Assembly: GCF_000724625.1 (NCBI RefSeq)
Contig: NZ_CP007139.1
Coordinates: 3,286,001 to 3,350,000 of the forward strand
Reading direction: 5' to 3'
DNA length: 64,000 bases
DNA from: Fimbriimonas ginsengisoli Gsoil 348
Lineage (GTDB): Bacteria > Armatimonadota > Fimbriimonadia > Fimbriimonadales > Fimbriimonadaceae
Made by a program: the position numbers and the translations under genes
In this document: positions 49,400-57,594 of the stretch, piece after piece
How the letters are laid out: each line of letters opens with the position of its first letter
How positions within the stretch are numbered: position 1 is the first letter of the stretch
The notes under the pieces: model-generated
Told to the model about the DNA's origin: nothing
Databases searched by the model: none
What the model saw: the letters and a program-made list of their open reading frames with translations, nothing else

Positions 49400-51245
49400 C
49401 GGGCTTTTCGGCGCGTCGGCGTTTGCGGCCGTTGCCGAGCTTGTGCTGTTCGATCAGCGATCGCGCTTGCCCGGCGGTGGCGCAGAGGGCGATGACGTCC
49501 TCGGGTACCGACATCCGTCGTAAGGTGTCGACCTGACGGTCGGTGGGTGGCTGCTCACGCCATCGGGCATCGGCGCGGACGATCTGGACGCAGTCGGACC
49601 AGGTCATTCTGATAAACCGATCCGCCTCGTCGAATACCTTAGCGAGATCTTCGCCGAGCGGTAGCGGCGGGTACTCCATCATCGTCGAAGAGAGCGTGAG
49701 CGAGTACCGGCCCAAAACGTCTACCGATATCCGCGCGAGGCGATCGCGCTCGAACCCGCTCGATCCGCAAGGCAGCGCGTACTCGCCTTCGCCGGTCTTG
49801 AGCCACGCCAGGGCGGTATGCCCCACGATCTCCTCAGGGATAGACAATTCCCGGAGCAGGTCGACTTCCGTGAGCACGGTGTCGATATCGTCGAACGACA
49901 TCGGACGGCGGAAAAGCTGAGCCCGCTTAAGCGGTCCCACATCGTCCACCATCGTCGCCGCCTCAAAGATCGAGTGGCCTTGAAGATCGAAGTCCGCCGG
50001 CAACCCTACGAGGCCGGCGACGGTTGCAGGAATGGGCTTCTTGTCCTCCTTATCGTCCGGACCCACGAGGGAGAACTTGCCGGCAAGGTCCACGACGTCG
50101 ATGACGATGCAGTCCGGCTTGTCGCTCTCGTCGATCGCCCGTCGCCGCGAAATCGGGTTCGGGGAGCCCTCGACGATGCCGGGCAACGTCCGGACCCCAC
50201 GCCCGGCCATTTGGGCGTAAAGCCCCCAGCTCTGGGTGGGACGCAGCATGAGCACGCAGCTCACGTGGGGTACGTCAAACCCTTCGGTCGCGACGTCCAC
50301 GTTCACCAGCACCTGCGTGTCGCCTCGGCCGAACCGGCGCATGATCCCGGCTCGGACGTCGGCCTTCATCGTGCCGTCCACATGCTCGGCGGCGATGTGG
50401 TGGGAGCGGTAAAGCTCGGCAACATCCTTTGCGTGCTGTACGTCGACGCAGAAGACGATGGTTCGCCGGTCTTTGGCGATGTCGGACCAGTGCATGAAGG
50501 CGGTGAAGTTCCGCTCCTCGGTATTGACGGCGCGGGCAAGCTCAGCCTGGTGGAAGTCGCCTCGAACCTTCTTGACCTTCGACAGATCGGTGCCGGTGGC
50601 GACGCGGTATCCGCGAAGATCGACGAGCCAACCATCGGCGACGGCTTGCCGAAGCTGATACCGAAAGACTACGTCCTCGAAGATCGCTTCTTCGGAGCCG
50701 TGGAGCGGACGATTGTCCATCCGGTGGTCGGTCGCGGTGACGGCCAGGGTAAAGCAGGTCCCCTCGTAGCTGCCGAACCGCCGCAGAACGTTTTGCCAAG
50801 TGTCGGCGGGGGCATGGTGCCCCTCGTCCATGATCAGCAGTCCGGGGTGGAACCACGGAAGCCGCTTACTGTCCGGCCGGCCCACCGATTGAACGCCCGC
50901 GACGACGACGCGAGACTCCTCGTCCGCGCGTAGCGGGCCGCCTTCGATACCGACGCTCAGACGGGGCGCCATGAGGCGGATGCGGTTCGCGGCCTGGTGA
51001 AGCAACTCCGAGCGGTGGGCGACGACGAGCGACGATTCGTTATAGATTCGGTCGAATTCATCAACCAAAGAGGCGAACAGCGTCGTCTTGCCGGTGCCGG
51101 TCGGCATCACCACCATGACCCGATGAAGACCTCGGTCGCGGGCGGCGAGGACTGCCGATTTCGCCTTCTCCTGGTAGTCCCGCAAAACGATGCTGGGCAC
51201 CTCGCCAGGCACGACGAGGTCGGAAGGCGGGTCGGCAAAGCTCAT
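49395..51245 (-). CDS. DEAD/DEAH-type superfamily 2 helicase
   Basis: A 616-residue SF2 helicase of the type I restriction/RAD25-like group. Motifs in order: Q-like IVLRDYQEKAKSAVL, motif I VMPTGTGKTTLF, Ia LVVAHRSEL, motif II LLIMDEGHHA, motif III LAVTATDHR, motif IV IVFCVDVQHAKDVAELY, motif V VNVDVATEGFDVPHV, motif VI QMAGRGVRTLPG. The C-terminal 200 residues are not a known nuclease or methylase domain. It stands alone, with no restriction or defence partner adjacent, so a DNA repair role is as likely as a defence role. No clear ribosome binding site is seen. Confidence 0.9.
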   Translation of the reverse strand: MSFADPPSDLVVPGEVPSIVLRDYQEKAKSAVLAARDRGLHRVMVVMPTGTGKTTLFASLVDEFDRIYNESSLVVAHRSELLHQAANRIRLMAPRLSVGIEGGPLRADEESRVVVAGVQSVGRPDSKRLPWFHPGLLIMDEGHHAPADTWQNVLRRFGSYEGTCFTLAVTATDHRMDNRPLHGSEEAIFEDVVFRYQLRQAVADGWLVDLRGYRVATGTDLSKVKKVRGDFHQAELARAVNTEERNFTAFMHWSDIAKDRRTIVFCVDVQHAKDVAELYRSHHIAAEHVDGTMKADVRAGIMRRFGRGDTQVLVNVDVATEGFDVPHVSCVLMLRPTQSWGLYAQMAGRGVRTLPGIVEGSPNPISRRRAIDESDKPDCIVIDVVDLAGKFSLVGPDDKEDKKPIPATVAGLVGLPADFDLQGHSIFEAATMVDDVGPLKRAQLFRRPMSFDDIDTVLTEVDLLRELSIPEEIVGHTALAWLKTGEGEYALPCGSSGFERDRLARISVDVLGRYSLTLSSTMMEYPPLPLGEDLAKVFDEADRFIRMTWSDCVQIVRADARWREQPPTDRQVDTLRRMSVPEDVIALCATAGQARSLIEQHKLGNGRKRRRAEKPA

Positions 51246-51331
51246 AGGAAACCGGTCTCACAGAGGCGAGAGGGGAGCCATCAGTGTTCCACAAGCTAGC
51301 CCTTCCGCGCCGCCGAAATGTAGCGGAAAGC

Positions 51332-51337
51332 TACACT
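51332..51337 (+). promoter_or_regulatory. -10 element abutting the coiled-coil protein gene
   Basis: TACACT ends 5 bases before the ATG at 51343. A small TGTAGC/GCTACA dyad sits directly upstream and overlaps it, a possible operator. No ribosome binding site is present. Confidence 0.5.
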
Positions 51338-51342
51338 GTTTT

Positions 51343-52194
51343 ATGGGCCTGTGGCGGGCACTTCTTCGCTGGTTCTACTCCGACTTCGGCTCACGGGAAG
51401 CGGACCAGCTTGCTTCGCTTCCTTTCAACGAGCGGAGCGATAGAATCACGGAGCTCATCCGCGGGTCGGTCCCGGATCCGCGTCAATTAGCCCTTCAACG
51501 GTGGAGGGAGGTTAGTGCGGCTTGCGAGAAGCTCGCTTCCATTCCGGAGACGTTCGAGATTCAGCGAACCGAAGCACTCGCCGATCAGATTCGACTGACG
51601 AAGGAGGTCCTCATAGAGTTATCTGCCCGGCTCGAACAGGAGCCCTTTGAGGCGGAATGCCTCGCCGAAGTCCATCGCGAACTGGACCTCTTAGAACTTG
51701 AGATTGGCATCGGTCAGCCAGTGGAGTGGTTGCGGCCCAAGGCGCCGAGCTCCTTCGTTCGCCGGATCAGCACCTCGGCAATCGAGTCGGACCTTAAGAA
51801 TCTGGAGTCGCTGAATAACCGAGCCCGAGAGGCCTTTGTAGACCTTACCGACTGCCGTAGCACGCTCGACTCGGCCATGGAAAACGGCGCTTCCGACACC
51901 GAACTTGCAAAACTGAAGGCAAAAGCGGAAGTCGCGGTGCGACTCTTTCTGGAATTGGCGGAAGAGGCGTATCTCCTAGACAGAGAGTTGGACCTTAAAG
52001 CATTTGTTAACTCCGCACAGACCTCTGCGAGCGATTACTTGCGGTACCTCGAAGCAGTGACTGCCGAGGCGAGGCAGCTTGTAGCGGTAGTTCGGAAGAC
52101 GCAGAAGGAATTGAGGACGAGTTCTCAAGGGGTTGACCCTCAACGGGAAACCGGGTCAGCATCATCGCATGAGCCTCCGAACTCCGCTGTGTGA
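51343..52194 (+). CDS. Hypothetical coiled-coil protein
   Basis: A 283-residue protein, mostly long amphipathic helices with heptad-like Leu/Glu spacing (about 60-125 and 140-270), suggesting an extended coiled coil. The N-terminus MGLWRALLRWFYSDFG could be a membrane-associating amphipathic helix. I do not recognise the family. The start at 51343 is favoured by the -10 at 5 bases and by the poor quality of the longer frame from 51190, which would overlap the divergent helicase start. It overlaps the following flavoprotein gene by 26 bp, so the two are co-transcribed. Confidence 0.65.
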   Translation: MGLWRALLRWFYSDFGSREADQLASLPFNERSDRITELIRGSVPDPRQLALQRWREVSAACEKLASIPETFEIQRTEALADQIRLTKEVLIELSARLEQEPFEAECLAEVHRELDLLELEIGIGQPVEWLRPKAPSSFVRRISTSAIESDLKNLESLNNRAREAFVDLTDCRSTLDSAMENGASDTELAKLKAKAEVAVRLFLELAEEAYLLDRELDLKAFVNSAQTSASDYLRYLEAVTAEARQLVAVVRKTQKELRTSSQGVDPQRETGSASSHEPPNSAV

Positions 52195-53281
52195 TCTGTT
52201 CGGGATTGAGTTTCCGCTCCTTCAGTCCGGGATGGGTGGAATTGCGGGCTCCGCGCTTGCGGCGGCGGTGTCCAACGCGGGAGCCCTTGGAATCTTCGCC
52301 GCTCACGGAACCAATCCGGATGGCGTCCGGGAACTGCTTGCTCAGATGCGGGTGGCGACCGACCGCCCCTTCGGCGCCAACCTCCTTCTCGCGCACGATC
52401 TTGTGCGACCGGCAGATTCGGTGCTCGACCAGACTTCGGATCTGGTGAACGAAGCTCTGAACCCTCTCCGCCGAGAAGTCGGCCTGGAACCGGCGCATGG
52501 AGCGCCCGCGTCTCCCGCCCGCGACGTGGAGGAGAAGTTGGAGCTTTTGCTCGAGGCCCGGATTCCCATCCTTAGCATCGGTCTCGGCAATCCTGGCCAC
52601 GAATTGGTGGAGCGATGCCGCCGGCAAGGCACCAGGGTGATCGCCATGGTGACCACCGTGGAGGACGCGAAGGCGGTCGAGAGTGCGGGAGTCGACGCCA
52701 TCGTAGCGCAGGGAGCGGAAGCGGGTGGCCATCGGTCGCACTTCGCCAAGCCGGCACAAAGCGGGGCCGGGCTGGTGGGAACCATTGCGCTGGTTCCGGA
52801 GATCGTTGACTCGGTCCGGGTTCCGGTGATCGCGGCCGGGGGAATCGTCGATGGTCGAGGCCTCGTTGCCGCGCTCGCCCTTGGCGCACAGGCCGTGATG
52901 CTTGGAACCAGATTTGTGGCGACCACGGAGTCGCTCGGCGTCCAAGCGTATAAACAAGCGCTTGTCGAAGGAGCGAGCCACGAAACCGTGGTGACCGATG
53001 CCGCCAGCGGACGATACGCGAGAGTTCTCCGGAACCGCTTCACCGATCACTACGCCGCCACCGGCGCTCCTACGTTGCCATTTGGCTGGCAGGGAAGCGC
53101 AGTAGCCCCGCTCTTCGACCAAGCTCGCGCTCTAGAAGACCCGGACCATATGGCCCTCTGGGCGGGCCAATCTACCGGCGCCATTCACGACATCCCCTCC
53201 GTCGCGGAAGTCGTCCGGCGGATAATGGAGGAAGCCGAAAGAGTCGTAGGATCGCTGGTCTCCAGACCGGCCTCCGGCTAA
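52169..53281 (+). CDS. Nitronate monooxygenase (2-nitropropane dioxygenase) family protein
   Basis: A 370-residue FMN-binding TIM-barrel protein. It starts MSLRTPLCDLFGIEFPLLQSGMGGIAG, the typical opening, with PFGANLLLA, IVAQGAEAGGHRSHF (catalytic His region), VPVIAAGGIVDGRGLVAALALGAQAVMLGTRFVAT (phosphate-binding Gly motif) and a C-terminal GQSTGAIHDIPSVAEVV. Related enzymes oxidise alkyl nitronates; some homologues are enoyl reductases (FabK type). The start overlaps the coiled-coil gene. The exact substrate is not determinable. Confidence 0.9.
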   Translation: MSLRTPLCDLFGIEFPLLQSGMGGIAGSALAAAVSNAGALGIFAAHGTNPDGVRELLAQMRVATDRPFGANLLLAHDLVRPADSVLDQTSDLVNEALNPLRREVGLEPAHGAPASPARDVEEKLELLLEARIPILSIGLGNPGHELVERCRRQGTRVIAMVTTVEDAKAVESAGVDAIVAQGAEAGGHRSHFAKPAQSGAGLVGTIALVPEIVDSVRVPVIAAGGIVDGRGLVAALALGAQAVMLGTRFVATTESLGVQAYKQALVEGASHETVVTDAASGRYARVLRNRFTDHYAATGAPTLPFGWQGSAVAPLFDQARALEDPDHMALWAGQSTGAIHDIPSVAEVVRRIMEEAERVVGSLVSRPASG

Positions 53282-53293
53282 CGAACGTGCACC

Positions 53294-53322
53294 GGATCAT
53301 CGGCGAGGGCGCCGACGCTACA
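53294..53322. repeat. 29-bp GTAGC-type hairpin repeat, copy 3
   Basis: This unit is identical to the reverse complement of 6908-6936 except for the last base. It lies between the convergent flavoprotein gene (stop at 53281) and the foldase gene (stop at 53330), in the same setting as the other copies. Confidence 0.8.
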
Positions 53323-53329
53323 TGCTGGG

Positions 53330-54184
53330 TTAGGTCTTCGGCAGGTAAACGCGGTCGATTTTTGCTTGCGAGCGCAGGCGCTGGACCAGATCTTGCCGAC
53401 CGGAGACGAGGAATGCCTTGCGGAGCTCCTCGAGGTCGGCGCCCGAGGCGGAGGTGCCCAAGGCTTCCACGCGGAAGACCTGAATCGCTCCCGCGGCTTG
53501 AGCCGGCTTCGTTATGAAGCCCGGCTTCGCCACCCGAAGCTCCTGCTGGGTCGAAGCGGGGAAGGCGTTTACCATGCGCCATCCAAGTAGTCCGCCGGTC
53601 GTCTTAAGGGTCCCTTCGTCGTCGGATTTGTCTAACTCCGCTTCCCACGCGCCTCCCTTTGACACTCGGTCGTAGGCGGCTTGCGCTCGGAGGATCGCCG
53701 CCGAAACCTCCGTGGCGGCATCGCTCACCGGTTTATAGGCGAGCGTCGATACCCGCACATATCCCGCGGGCGAAAAGTTCTTTAGCACCAACGCATCGAG
53801 GAGTAAATCGGTGTGTACTCGGAGATAGAGGCGCGACTTTGGAAATCCCTGAGCTCGCATTGCCTGGTCGAAATCGGTTCCGGGAGGCATGCCGGCCCGA
53901 AGGGTTTTCAGCCGCTCGTCGTACGCCTTCTGGATCTCCGGCACCGTCGTCTTGACGCCTGCCTTCTTCGCTTCCGCTTGAATAAGCCGGTAGGTGATCA
54001 CGTCTTGGGTGACGTCGGCTCCCCGCCAATCCCAAAGGTAGGCTTCGATCTCACTCGCTTTGATCGGCTCTCCATTCACCCGAACGACCACTTGGTCTGG
54101 TTTGGGAGGTGTCGGAAGGAGCGAAGAGAGCAGCGGATTCCCCTGCCGAAATGCGAGGGCGAACAAGAGGCTGGGCAGGACCAT
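53330..54184 (-). CDS. SurA/PrsA-like parvulin peptidyl-prolyl isomerase
   Basis: A 284-residue exported foldase candidate. The N-terminus has a signal-like hydrophobic segment (VLPSLLFALAF), then a SurA-type helical chaperone region (VVVRVNGEPIKASEIEAYLWDWRGADVTQDVITYRLIQAEAKKAG). The second half resembles a PpiC parvulin domain: RVSTLAYKP..., GGAWEAELDKSDDEGTLKTTGGLLGWRMVNAFP and ELRVAKPGFITKPAQAAGAIQVFRVEALG, although it is weak at the catalytic His positions, so isomerase activity is uncertain. It closes a six-gene operon with RodA and MoxR. Confidence 0.78.
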   Translation of the reverse strand: MVLPSLLFALAFRQGNPLLSSLLPTPPKPDQVVVRVNGEPIKASEIEAYLWDWRGADVTQDVITYRLIQAEAKKAGVKTTVPEIQKAYDERLKTLRAGMPPGTDFDQAMRAQGFPKSRLYLRVHTDLLLDALVLKNFSPAGYVRVSTLAYKPVSDAATEVSAAILRAQAAYDRVSKGGAWEAELDKSDDEGTLKTTGGLLGWRMVNAFPASTQQELRVAKPGFITKPAQAAGAIQVFRVEALGTSASGADLEELRKAFLVSGRQDLVQRLRSQAKIDRVYLPKT

Positions 54185-54214
54185 GAGGTTAAAGACGTCC
54201 GAAAACCGAGTTCG

Positions 54215-55162
54215 TCATCGCGGTACGATTTGAGCGTCGATCACGCTCGTTAAGACACGGTCGACGGTGAGTCCCTCGACCTCGGCCTCCGGCCGTAGAA
54301 GCACCCGGTGGCGCAATACCGGAAGCGAGAGCTCTTTCACGTCATCGGGAATCACGAAGTCCCGTCCACGAAGCGCGGCGATCGCCTTGCTGCAGTTGAG
54401 AAGCGCGATCCCGGCGCGAGGGGAGGCGCCGACGGAGATATCGTTTGAGTGCCGCGTCGCCTGTACGATCGCGTAGATGTATTCGAACACCCGCTCCTCT
54501 ACGGTCGAGCGGCGCACCGTGTCCTGCATCTCCTGCAGTTGTTCCAGCGAGACCACCGGGTTAATTCCTGCTTCCTCCAGGCTCTGGGGGCGGAATCCTC
54601 GGTGGTGCATTTGGAGCACGCCGAGCTCCGCCTCTTTCGACGGATAGTCGACGATCACTTTTAGCAGGAACCGGTCTTGCTGCGCCTCCGGGAGAGGGTA
54701 CGTCCCTTCGAAATCGATCGGGTTCTGGGTCGCAAAAACGAGAAATGGGGGCGGCAGGGGATGCGGCTCGCCGTCGATGGTGACGGTCCGCTCTTCCATC
54801 GCTTCGAGCAGGGCAGCTTGGGTTTTCGGAGGCGTCCGGTTGATTTCGTCGGCCAAGAGCACGTTTACGAAAACCGGTCCCTTTCGCAACTTGAATTCAC
54901 TGTTACGCGGGTCGAAAACGGAGGTGCCGATGACGTCGCTCGGCATGAGGTCAGGGGTGAACTGGATCCGGCCGTAGTCGAGCGAGAGGGTTCTCGCCAG
55001 CGAGCGCACGAGCAGCGTTTTCGCGACTCCCGGTACGCCTTCCAGCAAAACATGGCCGTTCGCGAGAATAGCGACGAGCGCTTGCTCGATCGTCCGTTCC
55101 TGGCCGGCGATCGCCTTTCCGACTTCCGCCTTGATTAATTCCGCGAGGTTCTCGACGCTCAT
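54215..55162 (-). CDS. MoxR family AAA+ ATPase
   Basis: A 315-residue MoxR-type ATPase, a chaperone-like AAA+ that assists maturation of partner complexes, often with VWA proteins. I use the ATG at 55162 (MSVENLAELIKAEVGKAIAGQE); the longer frame has an Arg-rich shadow-like leader. Motifs: Walker A LLEGVPGVAKTLLVRSLA, Walker B LLADEINRTPPKTQAALLEAMEE, sensor 1 FLVFATQNPIDFEGTYPLPEAQQDRF, sensor 2 GASPRAGIAL. The usual DUF58/VWA partners are not adjacent; instead it sits 41 bp after rodA, in an envelope-gene operon. Confidence 0.93.
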   Translation of the reverse strand: MSVENLAELIKAEVGKAIAGQERTIEQALVAILANGHVLLEGVPGVAKTLLVRSLARTLSLDYGRIQFTPDLMPSDVIGTSVFDPRNSEFKLRKGPVFVNVLLADEINRTPPKTQAALLEAMEERTVTIDGEPHPLPPPFLVFATQNPIDFEGTYPLPEAQQDRFLLKVIVDYPSKEAELGVLQMHHRGFRPQSLEEAGINPVVSLEQLQEMQDTVRRSTVEERVFEYIYAIVQATRHSNDISVGASPRAGIALLNCSKAIAALRGRDFVIPDDVKELSLPVLRHRVLLRPEAEVEGLTVDRVLTSVIDAQIVPR

Positions 55163-55203
55163 TGGTTGGGCCGGAGAATACCCACTTGGGCGTTGGTAGG
55201 CTA

Positions 55204-56346
55204 CTAGAATAGCAATGGCTTTTCGCGACGGCGGACGTTCAGCATTAAGCCGACGCACGCCATGCACAACCATAGCGCGGTTCCGCCGTAGCTCAGGAAT
55301 GGAAGCCACAATCCGACCACGGGAACGATGTGCAGGACCATGGCGATGTTGACGAATGTGTGAAAAAAGAGCGCGGCAAATATCCCCGCCGCGATCATCT
55401 TGTAAAACGGCTCGACCGCATTAAACATGACGACCCAGATTCGGTAGAAAAAGAATCCGAAGGCGGCGAGGACCATCGTGCACCCGACCAATCCTCCCTC
55501 CTCGCCGACGATCGTAAACACGAAGTCGTTATGCTGCTCCGGGATGAAATGCCCGGCCTTCTGCTCGCCTTTGAGATACCCGGTGCCGACCACGCCTCCA
55601 ACGCCAAAGGCGATCTCCGCCCGCGCGGTCTGCCAGTTCTTGCCGGTGGAGTCCTTCGTACCAAGCCCCGGTAACCGGTCTTGCTGATACCCATGGAGAA
55701 CCCGGCTCGATACCGCCGGTACGGTCAACACCAAGGTCGCCATCGTGACGAAAATGGCCAGAGCGACCCCAAGGTGCTTGATCTGCGCCCCTCCCACAAG
55801 GGAGATCGCAAACCACAAAACCACGATCACCATCGCCGCTCCAAGATGGGGCTGGAGGAGAATTAAGGCGAGAATCGGCAGGATGTGCAGGAACGAAAGT
55901 AGAAAGGTGGAGAGGCTCCGCACCGACTCTTGCCGGTTCGCATAGAACGCAGCCAGCGTTAACACGGTCAGCAGCTTCGCCAGTTCGCTCGGCTGAAACT
56001 GGATTGGTCCGAGGTCGATCCACCGCTCCGCCCCTTTCTTGGTGGAGCCCAAGACGAGCACCGCCGAAAGCGACAAGACGTTAATTCCGTAGAGCAACGT
56101 GCTGGCTCGAAGCCAAAATTTGGGATGAATAACCGCGAAAACGGTGAACGGCACGATGCCGATCAGGGCGAAGGCGACCTGCTTGCGAAAGTCCGCCCCA
56201 CCGTCGCGATTGGCCCCTTCGCTGTAGAGCGACATCAACCCGACCACCACGAGAACGATCGCCGAGAGGATCAGCCACGGATCGATGCGTGGTCCCCTTC
56301 GCTGCTCGCCGATGCGGCTACCAGGGCTCGTGCTGATCGTCGCCAT
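55204..56346 (-). CDS. rodA: Rod shape-determining SEDS glycosyltransferase RodA
   Basis: A 380-residue SEDS family protein, the peptidoglycan polymerase of the elongation complex. The ATG at 56346 gives a short cytoplasmic tail before ten or so transmembrane helices. Signatures include GAERWIDLGPIQFQPSELAKL (conserved Trp and SE motif), LLQPHLGAAMV (QPDLG-like), GYLKGEQKAGHFIPEQHNDFVFTIVGEEGGLVG (typical RodA/FtsW loop) and LPFLSYGGTALW. RodA is favoured over FtsW by the QQHNDFIF-type loop and the absence of a division gene cluster. The start is 2 bp after the preceding lipoprotein gene. Confidence 0.92.
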   Translation of the reverse strand: MATISTSPGSRIGEQRRGPRIDPWLILSAIVLVVVGLMSLYSEGANRDGGADFRKQVAFALIGIVPFTVFAVIHPKFWLRASTLLYGINVLSLSAVLVLGSTKKGAERWIDLGPIQFQPSELAKLLTVLTLAAFYANRQESVRSLSTFLLSFLHILPILALILLQPHLGAAMVIVVLWFAISLVGGAQIKHLGVALAIFVTMATLVLTVPAVSSRVLHGYQQDRLPGLGTKDSTGKNWQTARAEIAFGVGGVVGTGYLKGEQKAGHFIPEQHNDFVFTIVGEEGGLVGCTMVLAAFGFFFYRIWVVMFNAVEPFYKMIAAGIFAALFFHTFVNIAMVLHIVPVVGLWLPFLSYGGTALWLCMACVGLMLNVRRREKPLLF

Positions 56347-56348
56347 CG

Positions 56349-56987
56349 TTAACTCGCCGGCTCCCGAGTCGACAGCGTCCCAAACTGGCTCTTGACGACC
56401 CCTTTCTTTGGCACGAACCAAAACAGCAACTGACGCTCCGCCGGAGCCTCTCCCGGGCTTGGTGTGATCACGATGTCGACATTCACTCGAATCGCCTCAT
56501 CGGGAGATAGCCCCATCGTCACGCTGTCTTGCGAGGAAGTGATCGTGGCCCTTGCGGGATGCGGGTCGAGCTCGCCCGACAGCTTTCCGGACCAGGTATA
56601 GGTGTCGCTCCCTACTGCGAGCGGAAATCGAAGGAGCGGAATCGGCGGATCGTAAGTCTCACCAGCGGCGGTGGCCAGGAAAAAGCCGTCCGACGTGGAT
56701 ACGTACTCCTCTTGGTCGAAGAGATCCGTACCTACAAGCAAGTCCAACACGAATCGGTCCCCTTTCTTGGTCGCCTTGACCGATACCGGGACCGTGGTTC
56801 CGCTATACACTTCCTTTGCTTTGGGGGGCGGGGTCGCGTCGGGTTCGAGCTGTTTCCGGTCCACCATCCGGCCACCGAAGGAGTGGGGGGGTGCGGACGA
56901 GGCGCCTGTCTTATCCCGGCACGCCACCACTATCACGGCGACCAACGCGGACGCCGCGAACCCTACCCAACGAGCATGCGGCTTCAA
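56349..56987 (-). CDS. Exported lipoprotein-like protein of the RodA operon (third)
   Basis: A 212-residue protein with a signal peptide ending in VIVVACRD, a possible lipobox with Cys23. The soluble part is beta-rich, with FVLDLLVGTDLFDQEEYVSTSDGFFLATAAGETYDPPIPLLRFPLAVGSDTYTWSGKL and later QLLFWFVPKKGVVKSQFG. The PIPLLRFPL...W segment parallels PIPMLMFDV...W in the preceding gene's product, which suggests distant paralogy. The function is unknown. It overlaps the upstream gene (ATGA) and sits 2 bp before rodA. Confidence 0.75.
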   Translation of the reverse strand: MKPHARWVGFAASALVAVIVVACRDKTGASSAPPHSFGGRMVDRKQLEPDATPPPKAKEVYSGTTVPVSVKATKKGDRFVLDLLVGTDLFDQEEYVSTSDGFFLATAAGETYDPPIPLLRFPLAVGSDTYTWSGKLSGELDPHPARATITSSQDSVTMGLSPDEAIRVNVDIVITPSPGEAPAERQLLFWFVPKKGVVKSQFGTLSTREPAS

Positions 56988-57592
56988 TCGCGGGGCTTCG
57001 CCTCCTCAAATTTGATAAGACGCAGCTCGTCCTTGACCTCCTTGTTCCGCTCCTTGTGCTTCGAGACGCTCTCGACAAGCCCGATCCCCTTGGCATAGAT
57101 CGCCGTCGTATCTTCCCGTCCGCGCGCCAGGCCTCGGTCGATGATGGACACCATCTTGAGCTCGATCACCGGCACCTTCCTTCCCAAAATCGTGCGCTCC
57201 CCCTTCGACACCGCCTCGCACGTTAGGGTGAGATAGTCCGCCAGCTTGGCGTCGCTGGTGGATCCGTTAAAGGTCCAGCGGGATCCCGCAACGTCGAACA
57301 TCAGCATCGGGATCGGCTTCGGAAGCGGGTGATCGGTGCTCGTGCCGACCATGTAGATCCCCGTGGGCTCGGACCGATAGTAAGTCGTCGAAATCACCTG
57401 GTCGCCGCTCTTGGTGATCACCGGAGTCGCCGGTTTCCCCGCGACGTTGACCGGCTCGCCGACCTCGTCCACGGATGTCGCCTTGCCGGAGGCCCCCCGC
57501 TCCTCGTAGGTGCGGCGCGTACCCGGCACGAGCACGAAGTAGTCGTCCGCGGGCGAAGCAAAGAACGTGAGCGCGAGGAGCGTAGTGAGCAT
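56984..57592 (-). CDS. Exported protein of the RodA operon (second)
   Basis: A 202-residue protein with a short signal-like N-terminus (MLTTLLALTFFASPADDYF), starting at the ATG at 57592, which is 2 bp after the preceding gene. The mature part begins with LVPGTRRTYEERG and contains PIPMLMFDVAGSRWTFNGS and a C-terminal ITRGLARGREDTTAIYAKGIGLVESVSKHKERNKEVKDELRLIKFEEA-like tail reminiscent of periplasmic proteins with a YAxGVGLV(E) strand. I do not know the family name. Its position suggests an envelope role tied to RodA and MoxR. Confidence 0.7.
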   Translation of the reverse strand: MLTTLLALTFFASPADDYFVLVPGTRRTYEERGASGKATSVDEVGEPVNVAGKPATPVITKSGDQVISTTYYRSEPTGIYMVGTSTDHPLPKPIPMLMFDVAGSRWTFNGSTSDAKLADYLTLTCEAVSKGERTILGRKVPVIELKMVSIIDRGLARGREDTTAIYAKGIGLVESVSKHKERNKEVKDELRLIKFEEAKPRD

Positions 57593-57594
57593 GG

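Noticed and set aside
49395-51245. Helicase as part of a defence island with the coiled-coil gene
   Set aside because: The coiled-coil gene is divergent and coupled to a flavoprotein gene; no nuclease, methylase or other defence gene is near.
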